Assembly (NCBI RefSeq): GCF_040813715.1
Contig: NZ_JBFOCH010000006.1
From: Mesorhizobium_K marinum
Lineage (GTDB): Bacteria > Pseudomonadota > Alphaproteobacteria > Rhizobiales > Rhizobiaceae
DNA length: 64,000 nucleotides
Reading direction: 5' to 3' (one strand)
The notes under the pieces were generated by a model. It made no database searches. It had not been told where the DNA came from and saw only the letters and a program-made list of their open reading frames with translations. Positions within the stretch are counted from its first letter, which is position 1. Every line of letters starts with the position of its first letter. Below, one piece after another: positions 52,860 to 61,193 of this stretch. A program made the translations under genes and the position numbers.

Positions 52860-54095
52860 ATGGCGGGAGGCGACACTGTCCTCAGGTTCCACGTTCCCGA
52901 ACCGGAGGTTCGTCCGGGCGGAAACCCGGACTTCTCGAACGTAACCATCCCCAAGGCCGGTTCGGTGCCGCGCCCTCCCGTCGATATCGACCCGAAGGAC
53001 ATCCGCGACCTCGCCTATTCCATCATCCGCGTGCTCAACCGCGAAGGCGAGGCCGTTGGCGAATGGGCGGGAACTCTGACCGACGAGGAATTGGCGCAGG
53101 GGCTGCGGCACATGATGACGCTGCGCGCCTTCGACGCACGCATGCTGATGGCGCAGCGGCAGGGCAAGACGTCGTTCTACATGCAGCACATGGGCGAGGA
53201 GGCCGTGAGTTGCGCGTTCCGCCGCGCGCTCGCGCCTGGCGACATGAATTTCCCGACCTACCGGCAGGCCGGCCTGCTTGTCGCCGGCGGCTACCCGATG
53301 GTCGACATGATGAACCAGATCTACTCGAACGAGGCCGACCCGCTGAAGGGGCGTCAACTGCCCGTCATGTACGCCTCGAAGGCGCACGGCTTCTTCTCGA
53401 TTTCGGGCAACCTTACGACCCAGTTCATCCAGGCGGTCGGCTGGGCGATGGCGTCGGCGATCAGGAACGACACCAGGATCGCCGTCGGCTGGGTCGGCGA
53501 CGGCGCGACCGCGGAAAGCGATTTCCACGCCGCGCTGGTGTTCGCCTCGACCTACCGCGCGCCGGTCGTGCTCAACATCGTCAACAACCAGTGGGCCATC
53601 TCGACCTTCCAGGGGATCGCGCGCGGCGGTTCGGGAACCTTCGCGGCACGCGGCCTGGGTTTCGGCATTCCGGCGCTGAGGGTCGACGGCAACGACTACC
53701 TGGCCGTGCACGCCGTCGCGAAGTGGGCGGTGGAAAGGGCGCGCCGCAACCTCGGGCCGACGCTGGTCGAATACGTCACCTACAGGGTCGGCGCGCACTC
53801 GACGTCCGACGATCCTTCCGCCTACCGGCCGAAGACCGAATCGGACGCCTGGCCGCTCGGCGATCCGGTGATCCGGCTGAAGAACCACCTGATCAGGCGC
53901 GGCCTGTGGACCGAGGAACGCCACAAGCAGGCCGAAGCCGAGGTGATGGACACGGTGCTGGCGGCGCAGAAGGAGGCGGAGAAGCATGGCACCCTGCATG
54001 CCGGCGGCAAACCCTCCACCCGCGACGTGTTCGAAGGCGTCTACGAGACGATGCCGCCGCATCTCAGGCGCCAGCGCCAGCAGGCGGGGGTCTAG
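52860..54095 (+). CDS. bkdA1: Branched-chain 2-oxoacid dehydrogenase E1 alpha subunit
   Basis: The 411-aa subunit holds the thiamine-diphosphate motif from VGWVGDGATAESDFHAALVF to LNIVNNQWA, and the phosphorylation-loop region HSTSDDPSAYRP. GKTSFYMQHMGEEA and FPTYRQAGLL are typical of the long BkdA1 type. The complex decarboxylates the 2-oxoacids of valine, leucine and isoleucine to acyl-CoAs. ATG at 52860 with AAGGAGG 8 bases upstream. The beta subunit starts two bases after its stop. Confidence 0.95.
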   Translation: MAGGDTVLRFHVPEPEVRPGGNPDFSNVTIPKAGSVPRPPVDIDPKDIRDLAYSIIRVLNREGEAVGEWAGTLTDEELAQGLRHMMTLRAFDARMLMAQRQGKTSFYMQHMGEEAVSCAFRRALAPGDMNFPTYRQAGLLVAGGYPMVDMMNQIYSNEADPLKGRQLPVMYASKAHGFFSISGNLTTQFIQAVGWAMASAIRNDTRIAVGWVGDGATAESDFHAALVFASTYRAPVVLNIVNNQWAISTFQGIARGGSGTFAARGLGFGIPALRVDGNDYLAVHAVAKWAVERARRNLGPTLVEYVTYRVGAHSTSDDPSAYRPKTESDAWPLGDPVIRLKNHLIRRGLWTEERHKQAEAEVMDTVLAAQKEAEKHGTLHAGGKPSTRDVFEGVYETMPPHLRRQRQQAGV

Positions 54096-54096
54096 C

Positions 54097-55110
54097 ATGT
54101 CGCGCATGACCATGATCGAGGCGATCCGCAGCGCCATGGACGTCGCCATGGGGCGCGACGACAATGTCGTCGTCTTCGGCGAGGACGTCGGCTATTTCGG
54201 CGGCGTGTTCCGCTGCACGCAAGGCCTGCAGCAGAAGTACGGAAGCAGTCGCTGCTTCGACACGCCGATCTCGGAACTCGGCATCGTCGGCGCGGCGATC
54301 GGCATGGCGGCCTACGGCCTGCGTCCCTGCGTCGAGGTCCAGTTCGCCGACTACGTCTATCCCGCCTACGACCAGATCGTCTCGGAAGCCGCCAGGCTGC
54401 GCTATCGCTCGAACGGCGAATTCACCTGCCCGATCGTCATCCGCATGCCCACAGGTGGCGGCATCTTCGGCGGCCAGACGCACAGCCAGAGCCCTGAAGC
54501 GCTGTTCACCCACGTCTCCGGGCTGAAGGTGGTCGTCCCCTCCAACCCGCGCGACGCCAAGGGACTGCTGATCGCGGCGATCGAGGATCCAGATCCCGTC
54601 ATCTTCCTCGAGCCCAAGCGGCTCTACAACGGCCCCTTCGACGGCCACCACGAGCGTCCGGTGACGCCCTGGTCGAGGCACAGCCTCGGCGAGGTGCCGG
54701 ACGGCCACTATGCGACGCCCCTCGGCCAGGCGGAAATCCGCCGGCATGGGTCGGACGCCACCATCCTGGCCTACGGGACCATGGTCTATGTGTCGGAGGC
54801 GGCAGCCGAGGAGACCGGGATCGACGCCGAGATCATCGACTTGCGCACCCTCCTGCCGCTCGACCTGGACGCCATCGTCGCCTCGGTCAGCCGGACCGGC
54901 CGCTGCGTGATCGTCCACGAGGCGACGCTGACATCGGGCTTCGGTGCAGAGCTTGCGGCGCTGGTCCAGCAACATTGCTTCTACCAGCTCGAGGCGCCGA
55001 TCGCCCGGGTGACCGGCTGGGATACGCCCTACCCGCATGCGCAGGAATGGGACTACTTCCCCGGCCCTGCACGGGTCGGACAGGCTCTGCGCGACGTGAT
55101 GGAGGCCTGA
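54097..55110 (+). CDS. bkdA2: Branched-chain 2-oxoacid dehydrogenase E1 beta subunit
   Basis: The 337-aa transketolase-like subunit shows VVVFGEDVGYFGGVFRCTQGL, PISELGIVGAAIGMAAYGLRP, ADYVYPAYDQIVSEAARLRYRS and PTGGGIFGGQTHSQSPEALF, the last with the conserved His pair region. ATG at 54097 follows the alpha stop by one base. Forms an alpha2beta2 E1 with BkdA1. Confidence 0.95.
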   Translation: MSRMTMIEAIRSAMDVAMGRDDNVVVFGEDVGYFGGVFRCTQGLQQKYGSSRCFDTPISELGIVGAAIGMAAYGLRPCVEVQFADYVYPAYDQIVSEAARLRYRSNGEFTCPIVIRMPTGGGIFGGQTHSQSPEALFTHVSGLKVVVPSNPRDAKGLLIAAIEDPDPVIFLEPKRLYNGPFDGHHERPVTPWSRHSLGEVPDGHYATPLGQAEIRRHGSDATILAYGTMVYVSEAAAEETGIDAEIIDLRTLLPLDLDAIVASVSRTGRCVIVHEATLTSGFGAELAALVQQHCFYQLEAPIARVTGWDTPYPHAQEWDYFPGPARVGQALRDVMEA

Positions 55111-55111
55111 G

Positions 55112-56458
55112 ATGGCTGAGCACACCATCAACCTTCCCGACGTCGGAGAAGGCGTGGCGGAAGCCGAACTGGTGGAGTGGCACGTCAAGGTCGGCGACCT
55201 GGTGCGCGAGGACGCGGTGCTGGCGGCAGTCATGACCGACAAGGCGACGGTCGAAATCCCCTCCCCCGTCGATGGCGAGGTGGCATGGCTGGGCGCCGAG
55301 GTCGGCGAGACGCTCGCCGTCGGCGCGCCGCTGATCCGGTTGAAGGTCGATGGCGGCGGGGCGACGCCGGAGGCCGAGCCCGAGAAAGCCGAAGCGGCCC
55401 CGGAAGGCGCCGTGATCCCCGCCGCGCCGCCTCCGATGGCGCCCGCGCTGCAGGCAAGCNGAGCGGCCCGGGAAGGCGCCATGACCCCCGCCGCTCCGCC
55501 TCCAATGGCGCCCGCGCTGCAGGCAAGCGAGACTTCGCCGACGACGAAGGCGCGAAAGCCGGTCGCGATTGGCCAGCGGGCTGCCGGTGAAAAGCCGCTG
55601 GCGTCGCCGGCCGTGCGCCTGCGCGCCCGCGAGGCCGGCATCGACCTGCGCCAGGTTCCGGGCAGCGGGCCGGCCGGCCGGATTACTCACGAAGACCTCG
55701 ACGCGTTCGTCGCCCACGGCCCGCAATCAGCACGCGCCGCCCGGCTGCAGCGCAACGACGCCGTCGAGGACGTGAAGGTCGTCGGGCTGCGCCGCCGGAT
55801 CGCGGAGAAGATGGCGCGCGCCAAGTCGCGAATCCCGCACATCACCTATGTCGAAGAGGTCGACGTCGGCGCCGTCGAGGACCTGCGCGCGGCACTCAAC
55901 AAGGGCAAGCGGCCGGACCAGCCAAAGCTTACGCTGCTGCCGTTCCTGATGCGCGCCATGGTCAAGGCGATCGCAGAGCAACCGCCAATCAATGCGCTCT
56001 ACGACGACGAGGCCGGGATCATCCACCGGCACGGCGGCGTTCACATCGGCATCGCCACGCAGACGCCAGCCGGGCTGGTGGTCCCTGTGGTGCGTCACGC
56101 GGAGGCGCGCGATCTCTGGTCCTGCGCCGAGGAACTCGCCCGCGTGGCCGAGGCGGCGCGGGCCGGCACCGCCACGCGCGATGAGCTTTCCGGGTCGACC
56201 ATCACCATTTCCTCGCTCGGCGCACTCGGCGGGATCGTGACCACGCCTGTCATCAACCACCCCGAGGTGGCGGTCGTCGGGGTCAACAAGATCGCGGTCC
56301 GGCCGGTCTGGGATGGGGCGCAGTTCATCCCGCGCCGGATGATGAACCTGTCCTCGAGCTTCGACCACCGCGTCATCGACGGCTGGGACGCCGCGGTATT
56401 CATCCAGCGCATCAAGACGCTCTTGGAGACCCCGGCGATGATCTTTGTGGAGGACTAG
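55112..56458 (+). CDS. bkdB: Branched-chain 2-oxoacid dehydrogenase E2 (dihydrolipoyl acyltransferase, one scaffold junction)
   Basis: Removal of one copy at N 55460 gives about 425 aa. The lipoyl domain (1-80) has the lipoylated Lys in MTDKATVEIPSP. A Pro/Ala/Glu linker follows, which the junction falls in. Then come the E3/E1-binding domain (ASPAVRLRAREAGIDLRQVPGSGPAGRITHEDL) and the acyltransferase domain with the catalytic SSSFDHRVIDGWDAA. Because the extra 69 bases are a multiple of three, the scaffold frame stays open and would be misread as a longer linker. One base separates it from bkdA2. Confidence 0.93.
   Translation: MAEHTINLPDVGEGVAEAELVEWHVKVGDLVREDAVLAAVMTDKATVEIPSPVDGEVAWLGAEVGETLAVGAPLIRLKVDGGGATPEAEPEKAEAAPEGAVIPAAPPPMAPALQASXAAREGAMTPAAPPPMAPALQASETSPTTKARKPVAIGQRAAGEKPLASPAVRLRAREAGIDLRQVPGSGPAGRITHEDLDAFVAHGPQSARAARLQRNDAVEDVKVVGLRRRIAEKMARAKSRIPHITYVEEVDVGAVEDLRAALNKGKRPDQPKLTLLPFLMRAMVKAIAEQPPINALYDDEAGIIHRHGGVHIGIATQTPAGLVVPVVRHAEARDLWSCAEELARVAEAARAGTATRDELSGSTITISSLGALGGIVTTPVINHPEVAVVGVNKIAVRPVWDGAQFIPRRMMNLSSSFDHRVIDGWDAAVFIQRIKTLLETPAMIFVED
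55392..55528. repeat. N-junction direct duplication 13 (N at 55460)
   Basis: Copies 55392-55459 and 55461-55528 (68 bases) are the most diverged pair, with about six differences, several changing the amino acid (Pro/Arg, Val/Met, Ile/Thr) in the flexible E2 linker. Confidence 0.88.
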
Positions 56459-56462
56459 GTCC

Positions 56463-57860
56463 GTGAAGGAGATCGCCTGCAACCTGCTGGTCATCGGCGC
56501 CGGGCCTGGTGGCTACGTCTGCGCGATCCGCGCCGGACAGCTCGGCCTCGACACCGTGATCGTCGATATGGCCAGGCCCGGCGGCACCTGCCTGAACATC
56601 GGCTGCATCCCCTCCAAGGCGCTGATCCACGCTGCCGAGGAGTTTTCGGCGGCAACCGCGATGGCGAGCGGCAAGAACCACGTCGGCGTATCGGTAGCCG
56701 ACCCGAGGATCGACCTTGTGCGCACCATGGCCTGGAAGGACGGCATCGTCGGCCGGCTCAGCAACGGCGTTGCCGGTCTCCTGAAGAAGGCCGGCGTCAA
56801 GATGGTGGCCGGCAGCGCGGCATTTCGCGACGGAAAGACGGTCGAGGTGGCGACGGAGACCGGCCGGCAGCTGATCCGCGCGCGACATGTCGTGATCGCA
56901 ACGGGCTCGACCCCGGTCGAGCTGCCGTCGCTGCCGTTTGGCGGAAACGTCATCGGCTCGACCGAGGCGCTCGCGATGACCAGCGTGCCTGCGACGCTTG
57001 CGGTGGTTGGCGGCGGCTATATCGGCCTCGAACTCGGGACGGCATTTGCCAAGATGGGCGCCCGCGTGACCGTCGTCGAGGCGGCCGAACGCATCCTGCC
57101 GCACTATGACGCCGACCTGACCCGCCCGGTTGCGCGCCGACTGGCCGAACTCGGCGTAGAGATCCTCACGTCGGCAAAGGCGCGGGGCCAGGCTTCCGGG
57201 CCGGGGAAGCTGCTCGTCGAAAGGGCGGATGGCGCCGAAGCCCGCATCGCCGCCGACAAGGTCCTGGTCACGGTCGGGCGCCGCCCGGTGATAGACGGCT
57301 GGGGTCGGGACGAACTGGTGCTCGACATGGACAGCCACTTCATCCGCATCGACGACCAGTGCCGGACCTCCATGCAGGGTGTCTACGCCATCGGCGACGT
57401 GACCGGCGAGCCCATGCTCGCGCATCGGGCGATGGCTCAGGGCGAGATGGTCGCCGAGATCGTGGCTGGCCATAGCCGCGCCTGGGACAAGCGATGCATC
57501 CCGGCCATCTGTTTCACGGATCCCGAGATCGTCTCGGCCGGGCTGTCGCCCGAAGCCGCCCGGTCGGCAGGCCAAGCGCTCAAGATCGGCCAGTTTCCCT
57601 TCAGCGCCAGCGGGCGCGCGATGACGCTGGGCAGTGACATGGGCTTCGTGCGCGTGGTGGCGCGCGCGGACAGCCACGTCGTGCTCGGCATTCAGGCGGT
57701 GGGGACGGGCGTCTCCGAGCTTGCCGCCGCCTTTTCGCTGGCGATCGAGATGGGCGCCAGGCTCGAGGACGTCGCGGGAACCGTGCACGCCCATCCGACG
57801 CTCGGCGAGAGCTTCCAGGAAGCCTGCATGAAGGCGCTCGGCCTCGCGCTGCACGCCTGA
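56463..57860 (+). CDS. lpdV: Dihydrolipoyl dehydrogenase (E3)
   Basis: The 465-aa flavoprotein reoxidises the lipoyl groups of E2. FAD motif LVIGAGPGGYVCAIRAGQLGL, redox disulfide GGTCLNIGCIPSKAL, NAD motif AVVGGGYIGLELGTAFAKMG, VYAIGDVTGEPMLAHRAM, and the C-terminal active-site HAHPTLGES. GTG start at 56463 with GGAGG nine bases before. Its own E3 completes a self-contained bkd operon, and the gene ends 10 bases before the convergent GntR gene. Confidence 0.95.
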   Translation: MKEIACNLLVIGAGPGGYVCAIRAGQLGLDTVIVDMARPGGTCLNIGCIPSKALIHAAEEFSAATAMASGKNHVGVSVADPRIDLVRTMAWKDGIVGRLSNGVAGLLKKAGVKMVAGSAAFRDGKTVEVATETGRQLIRARHVVIATGSTPVELPSLPFGGNVIGSTEALAMTSVPATLAVVGGGYIGLELGTAFAKMGARVTVVEAAERILPHYDADLTRPVARRLAELGVEILTSAKARGQASGPGKLLVERADGAEARIAADKVLVTVGRRPVIDGWGRDELVLDMDSHFIRIDDQCRTSMQGVYAIGDVTGEPMLAHRAMAQGEMVAEIVAGHSRAWDKRCIPAICFTDPEIVSAGLSPEAARSAGQALKIGQFPFSASGRAMTLGSDMGFVRVVARADSHVVLGIQAVGTGVSELAAAFSLAIEMGARLEDVAGTVHAHPTLGESFQEACMKALGLALHA

Positions 57861-57866
57861 AGCGCA

Positions 57867-57900
57867 GCCGTCAGCGGGGCCCCTGCCCGCCGCTGACGGC
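57867..57900. terminator. Stem-loop between lpdV and convergent GntR gene
   Basis: An 11-bp perfect stem (57867-57877 with 57890-57900) with a 12-base loop follows the lpdV stop and overlaps the last codons of the GntR gene. A CTTTT follows on the plus strand, so it may end the bkd transcript. Confidence 0.55.
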
Positions 57901-58653
57901 GGAAGGCTTTTCGCTAGCGTCCTGCCCGGCAAGCGCGCGGTGCGCTCCGATGCGCAGGCGCTGGAAACTCATCGAGATGTGCGAGCGGCGGATGTGACCG
58001 ACAGCCTCGAGGTCGCCGATTTCGACGGCGGCGACGATGTCCGAGACCTCGCGGTGGAAGATCAGGATTTCGTCCTTCAGCATCTCCTGGTAGTGCCCGA
58101 GGCGGGACGCCGTCTTCAGCCAGATGCGCGTGGTCTGGTAGTAGAGCCGTTCGCTGATCTCGCGCAGCGGCTCGTTGCCGGTGAGCGAGTTCAGGAGGTG
58201 GAAGAACTCCATGTTGATGCGCGCGAACTCGCGGGCGTCCGGGTTCGAGATGAGGTTCTCGCAGCGCGCGAGCAGCATGCGGAACTCGGCCCTCTTCGCC
58301 TCCCCCGGTTGCACCGGCGAAAGCTTGCCGATCAGTTCGGCCAGCTCGACGCGGAGCTGATAGACCTGCTCCAGTTCGCCGACCTCGATGTCCGTGACGA
58401 TCGTGCCGACGCCGTGCATTGAGCGCAGCAGCCCTTCGGCCTCGAGCTTCACCAGGACGCGGCGTATCGGCGTGCGGCTGACGCCGAACTCCTCGGCGAG
58501 ATCCTCCTCCCGCAGGCGCTCGCCGGGAGGATGGTCGAGCAGGCAGATGCGGGTGCGCAGCGCACGGTAGATGCGGTCGAACCGCTCGCGCGCGCCCTCG
58601 TCGAAAGCCGGCCTGGCCGCGGGGGCGTCCTCATGGCCGGCGTCCCGCGTCAT
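57871..58653 (-). CDS. GntR-family (FCD) regulator of the ectoine locus
   Basis: The 260-aa protein has a winged helix at about 30-95 (RLREEDLAEEFGVSRTPIRRVLVKLEAEGLL) and an FCD domain (NMEFFHLLNSLTGNEPL, HYQEMLKDEILIFHREV, RRSHISMSFQRLR). Unlike EnuR, the MocR-type regulator common in ectoine clusters, it has no aminotransferase domain. Its ATG at 58653 overlaps the stop of the argE-like gene. Perfect and near-perfect TTGTGYACAW sites in the doeA-ehuB gap fit the operators of FCD GntR proteins and are its probable targets. Confidence 0.92.
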   Translation of the reverse strand: MTRDAGHEDAPAARPAFDEGARERFDRIYRALRTRICLLDHPPGERLREEDLAEEFGVSRTPIRRVLVKLEAEGLLRSMHGVGTIVTDIEVGELEQVYQLRVELAELIGKLSPVQPGEAKRAEFRMLLARCENLISNPDAREFARINMEFFHLLNSLTGNEPLREISERLYYQTTRIWLKTASRLGHYQEMLKDEILIFHREVSDIVAAVEIGDLEAVGHIRRSHISMSFQRLRIGAHRALAGQDASEKPSAVSGGQGPR

Positions 58654-59813
58654 GCCGTCAGCTTCCGGCGCAGGCCGTCCAGCATGGAGATGCAGGATGC
58701 GAGCTGGCCGATCTCGACATACTCGTCGGGCTTGTGCGCCTGCGCGATCGATCCGGGGCCACAGATGACGGCGGACATGCCGGCCTGCTGGAAGAGCCCG
58801 GCCTCGGTGCCGAAGGCGACGACGTCGGCGTGGTTGGCGCCCGTCAGTTCGTTGACGATATCGCGGGCTTCCGACTGCTCGACGACGGCGAGGCCCTCGA
58901 CCTCACCGATCGTGTGGGTGACGATGTCGGCGCCTGGCGAAATCGACTTCATCTCCCGCCGCAGTTCCTCTTCGTGCCGCGCCATCGCGGTCTTAATGAA
59001 ATCTACGTCGGGCGCCTGCACCGGCCTGAACTCCCACTCGACGGCGCAGTGGCCGGCGATGACGTTGCGCGCCGCGCCGCCGTTGAAGCAACCTACCTGC
59101 AGGGTCGTCCACGGCGGCACGAACCGACTGTCGACAGGCGCACGATCCTTCATTCCCTCGCGGATTTCCAGCAGCCGCGACACGTAGCGCACGGCATATT
59201 CGACGGCATTCACGCCCAGTTCCGGCTGCGACCCGTGCCCCTCCAGCCCCACGAACTCGGTCGTGTACTCATAGCAGCCCTTGTGCCCCTCGATCACGCG
59301 CATTTCCGTCGGCTCGCCGATAATTGCAACCGACGGGCGGATGCCGGACCGCGCCAGTTCCTGCACCAGGGCGCGCGCGCCAAGGCAACCCACCTCCTCG
59401 TCATAGGTGATGGCGAAGTGCAGTGGCCGGCGCAACGCCGTACCGTCGAATTCGGGGGCGACGGCGAGGCAGGCCGCGATAAAGCCCTTCATGTCGCAGG
59501 CGCCGCGCCCGTAGAGCCTCCCGTCCCGCTCGACCATGCGAAACGGATCGGTCGCCCAGTCCTGCCCCTCGACGGGCACCACGTCGGCATGCCCGGAAAG
59601 GACGATGCCGCCATCCGCCCGGGGACCGAGCGTGGCGAACAGGTTCGCCTTCGTCCCGCTCGGGTCGCGCGTGACCATGCAGGTGGCTCCTGCTTGTCGC
59701 AGGCGACCCGCCGCGTAGTCGATCAGGGCGAGATTGCTGTCCGCCGAGACGGTGGGGAAGGCGATGAGATCGGCGAGGATCTCGCGCGTCCGCGAAAGCG
59801 TGTCCGACGGCAA
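58650..59813 (-). CDS. argE: ArgE-like M20 deacetylase, probably N-acetyl-diaminobutyrate deacetylase
   Basis: The 387-aa zinc amidohydrolase has metal ligands in LSGHADVVPVEG, GACDMKGFIAA, ITYDEEVGCLG (Glu pair) and IIGEPTE, as in acetylornithine deacetylase. A TTG start at 59813 with GAAGGA upstream is chosen; the previous stop lies three bases away. Because it follows the ectoine hydrolase gene directly, its probable substrate is N-acetyl-2,4-diaminobutyrate rather than acetylornithine. That step is done by DoeB, of another family, in known pathways. Confidence 0.85.
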   Translation of the reverse strand: MPSDTLSRTREILADLIAFPTVSADSNLALIDYAAGRLRQAGATCMVTRDPSGTKANLFATLGPRADGGIVLSGHADVVPVEGQDWATDPFRMVERDGRLYGRGACDMKGFIAACLAVAPEFDGTALRRPLHFAITYDEEVGCLGARALVQELARSGIRPSVAIIGEPTEMRVIEGHKGCYEYTTEFVGLEGHGSQPELGVNAVEYAVRYVSRLLEIREGMKDRAPVDSRFVPPWTTLQVGCFNGGAARNVIAGHCAVEWEFRPVQAPDVDFIKTAMARHEEELRREMKSISPGADIVTHTIGEVEGLAVVEQSEARDIVNELTGANHADVVAFGTEAGLFQQAGMSAVICGPGSIAQAHKPDEYVEIGQLASCISMLDGLRRKLTA

Positions 59814-59815
59814 GA

Positions 59816-61000
59816 TCAGTCCTTCACGATCAACTTGCGCGGCCGGTCGCACAGGCATTCGGCAGGACCGCTGTCGCGGATCAGGATGCTTTCGGTGATC
59901 TCCATTCCCCAGTCGGACATCCACAGGCCGGGCATGAAATGGAAGGTCATGCCCGGCTCGAGGATCGTCTCGTCCTCGCGGCGGAAGGAAATGGTGCGCT
60001 CGCCCCAGTCAGGCGGATAGGAGAGCCCGATCGGATAACCGCAGCGTCCCTCCTTGGCGATGCCGGCCCGTTCCAGCGAGCCGAACAGCGCGTCCGCCAC
60101 CTGCCCGGCGCGGTTGCCCGCGCGGGCGGCCTCAAGGCCCGCTTCGAGCCCCTCGACCAGCGCCTTCTCCGCGTCGATCATCTGTTGCGGCGGCTTTCCC
60201 AGGAACACGGTGCGGCAGAACGGAACGTGGTAGCGCCGGTAGCAGCCGGCGATCTCGAAGAACGTCGCCTCGCCGGTCCTGAACGGCCGCCCGTCCCAGG
60301 TGAGATGCGGCGCCGCGGCGTCGGTTCCCGACGGCAGCAGCGGCACGATCGCGGCATAGTCGCCCCAGGCGTCGTCGACGCCGCGGACGGCGTCGCCGAG
60401 GATTTCGGCCACCAGTTCATTCTTCTTCACGCCGGGCTCGACGCGCGCCGCGATGCCGTCGACGATTCGCTCAGAAATCCTCGCGGCCTTGCGCATGAAG
60501 GCGATTTCGTCCGCCGACTTGACGGCCCGCTGCCAGTTTACCAGCGCCGTCGCGTCGACGAACTCGGCATCGGGCAGTTCCTCGCGCAGCACGAGATAGG
60601 CTTTCGCCGAGAAATAGTAGTTCTCGAGTTCGACCCCGATCCGCTTTCCTGCATACCCCCACTCGCGCAGGCGGTGCGCCAGATCCTGCATCGGGTGATG
60701 CACGGTCGACTGGACGTAGCGGTCGTTGTAGCCGGCGACCCGCTCGTCCTCCATCCAGACGGTGCGGACCGCGCCGTTCGCGTCCTGCACACGGCCCCAC
60801 CAGACCGGGTCCGCGTCGTGGAAGACAACCACCCCCTGGTGCACGTAGAACGACCAGCCGTCGTAGCCGGTCAGCCAGGCCATGTTCGAGGGATCCTCGA
60901 CGAACAGCACGTCGAGCCCCTTCGCCTCCATCGACCTGCGCACCTTTTCGAGGCGGCGGTCATATTCGCCGCGGCTGAACGGCGGTTTCGATGCAGGCAT
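59816..61000 (-). CDS. doeA: Ectoine hydrolase DoeA (EutD), M24 family
   Basis: The 394-aa protein matches DoeA in many signature stretches: DPSNMAWLTGYDGWSFYVHQ, QSTVHHPMQDLAHRLREWGY, DATALVNWQRAVKS, YAAIVPLLPSGTDAAAPHLT, TFFEIAGCYRRYHVPFCRTV and GLSYPPDWGERTISFR. It opens the ectoine ring to N-acetyl-2,4-diaminobutyrate. ATG at 61000 has a perfect GGAGG. It diverges from ehuBCDA and is followed by argE and the GntR gene, forming an uptake-plus-catabolism locus. Confidence 0.93.
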   Translation of the reverse strand: MPASKPPFSRGEYDRRLEKVRRSMEAKGLDVLFVEDPSNMAWLTGYDGWSFYVHQGVVVFHDADPVWWGRVQDANGAVRTVWMEDERVAGYNDRYVQSTVHHPMQDLAHRLREWGYAGKRIGVELENYYFSAKAYLVLREELPDAEFVDATALVNWQRAVKSADEIAFMRKAARISERIVDGIAARVEPGVKKNELVAEILGDAVRGVDDAWGDYAAIVPLLPSGTDAAAPHLTWDGRPFRTGEATFFEIAGCYRRYHVPFCRTVFLGKPPQQMIDAEKALVEGLEAGLEAARAGNRAGQVADALFGSLERAGIAKEGRCGYPIGLSYPPDWGERTISFRREDETILEPGMTFHFMPGLWMSDWGMEITESILIRDSGPAECLCDRPRKLIVKD

Positions 61001-61038
61001 GTTCTCCTCCAAGCGCAGGCACACCATTTGGCGGCTCA

Positions 61039-61048
61039 TTGTGTACAT
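61039..61048. promoter_or_regulatory. Second GntR-type site near doeA
   Basis: TTGTGTACAT matches the ehuB-side site TTGTGCACAA at eight of ten bases and contains the palindromic core TGTACA. It lies about 40 bases before the doeA start. Confidence 0.5.
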
Positions 61049-61108
61049 CTAGAGTTCATTTGGCAGGTTGAAAAGCCGAATTCGGCACACATTCAGCCAA
61101 AATTCGGG

Positions 61109-61114
61109 TTGACA
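61109..61114 (+). promoter_or_regulatory. Probable -35 box of ehuBCDA
   Basis: A perfect TTGACA is followed 17 bases later by TGTTGT (61132-61137), a weak -10 that overlaps the operator at 61133-61144. The overlap suggests repression by blocking the polymerase. Confidence 0.45.
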
Positions 61115-61132
61115 CCGTATTCGCCTGCTGTT

Positions 61133-61144
61133 GTTGTGCACAAC
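61133..61144. promoter_or_regulatory. GntR-family operator upstream of ehuB
   Basis: GTTGTGCACAAC is a perfect 12-base palindrome that fits the FCD GntR half-site pattern TNGTNNNACNA. It lies about 50 bases upstream of the ehuB start. Confidence 0.6.
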
Positions 61145-61193
61145 ATAAACAAGGATGACAGCCGCTCAATCCTAATCAAGCAGGGGAATGACG

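Larger units (their letters stand above)
61001..61193. other. Divergent doeA-ehuB regulatory region
   Basis: The 193-base AT-richer spacer contains both promoters and two GntR-type operator candidates, one near each gene. The stretch is too short for another gene. Confidence 0.75.
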
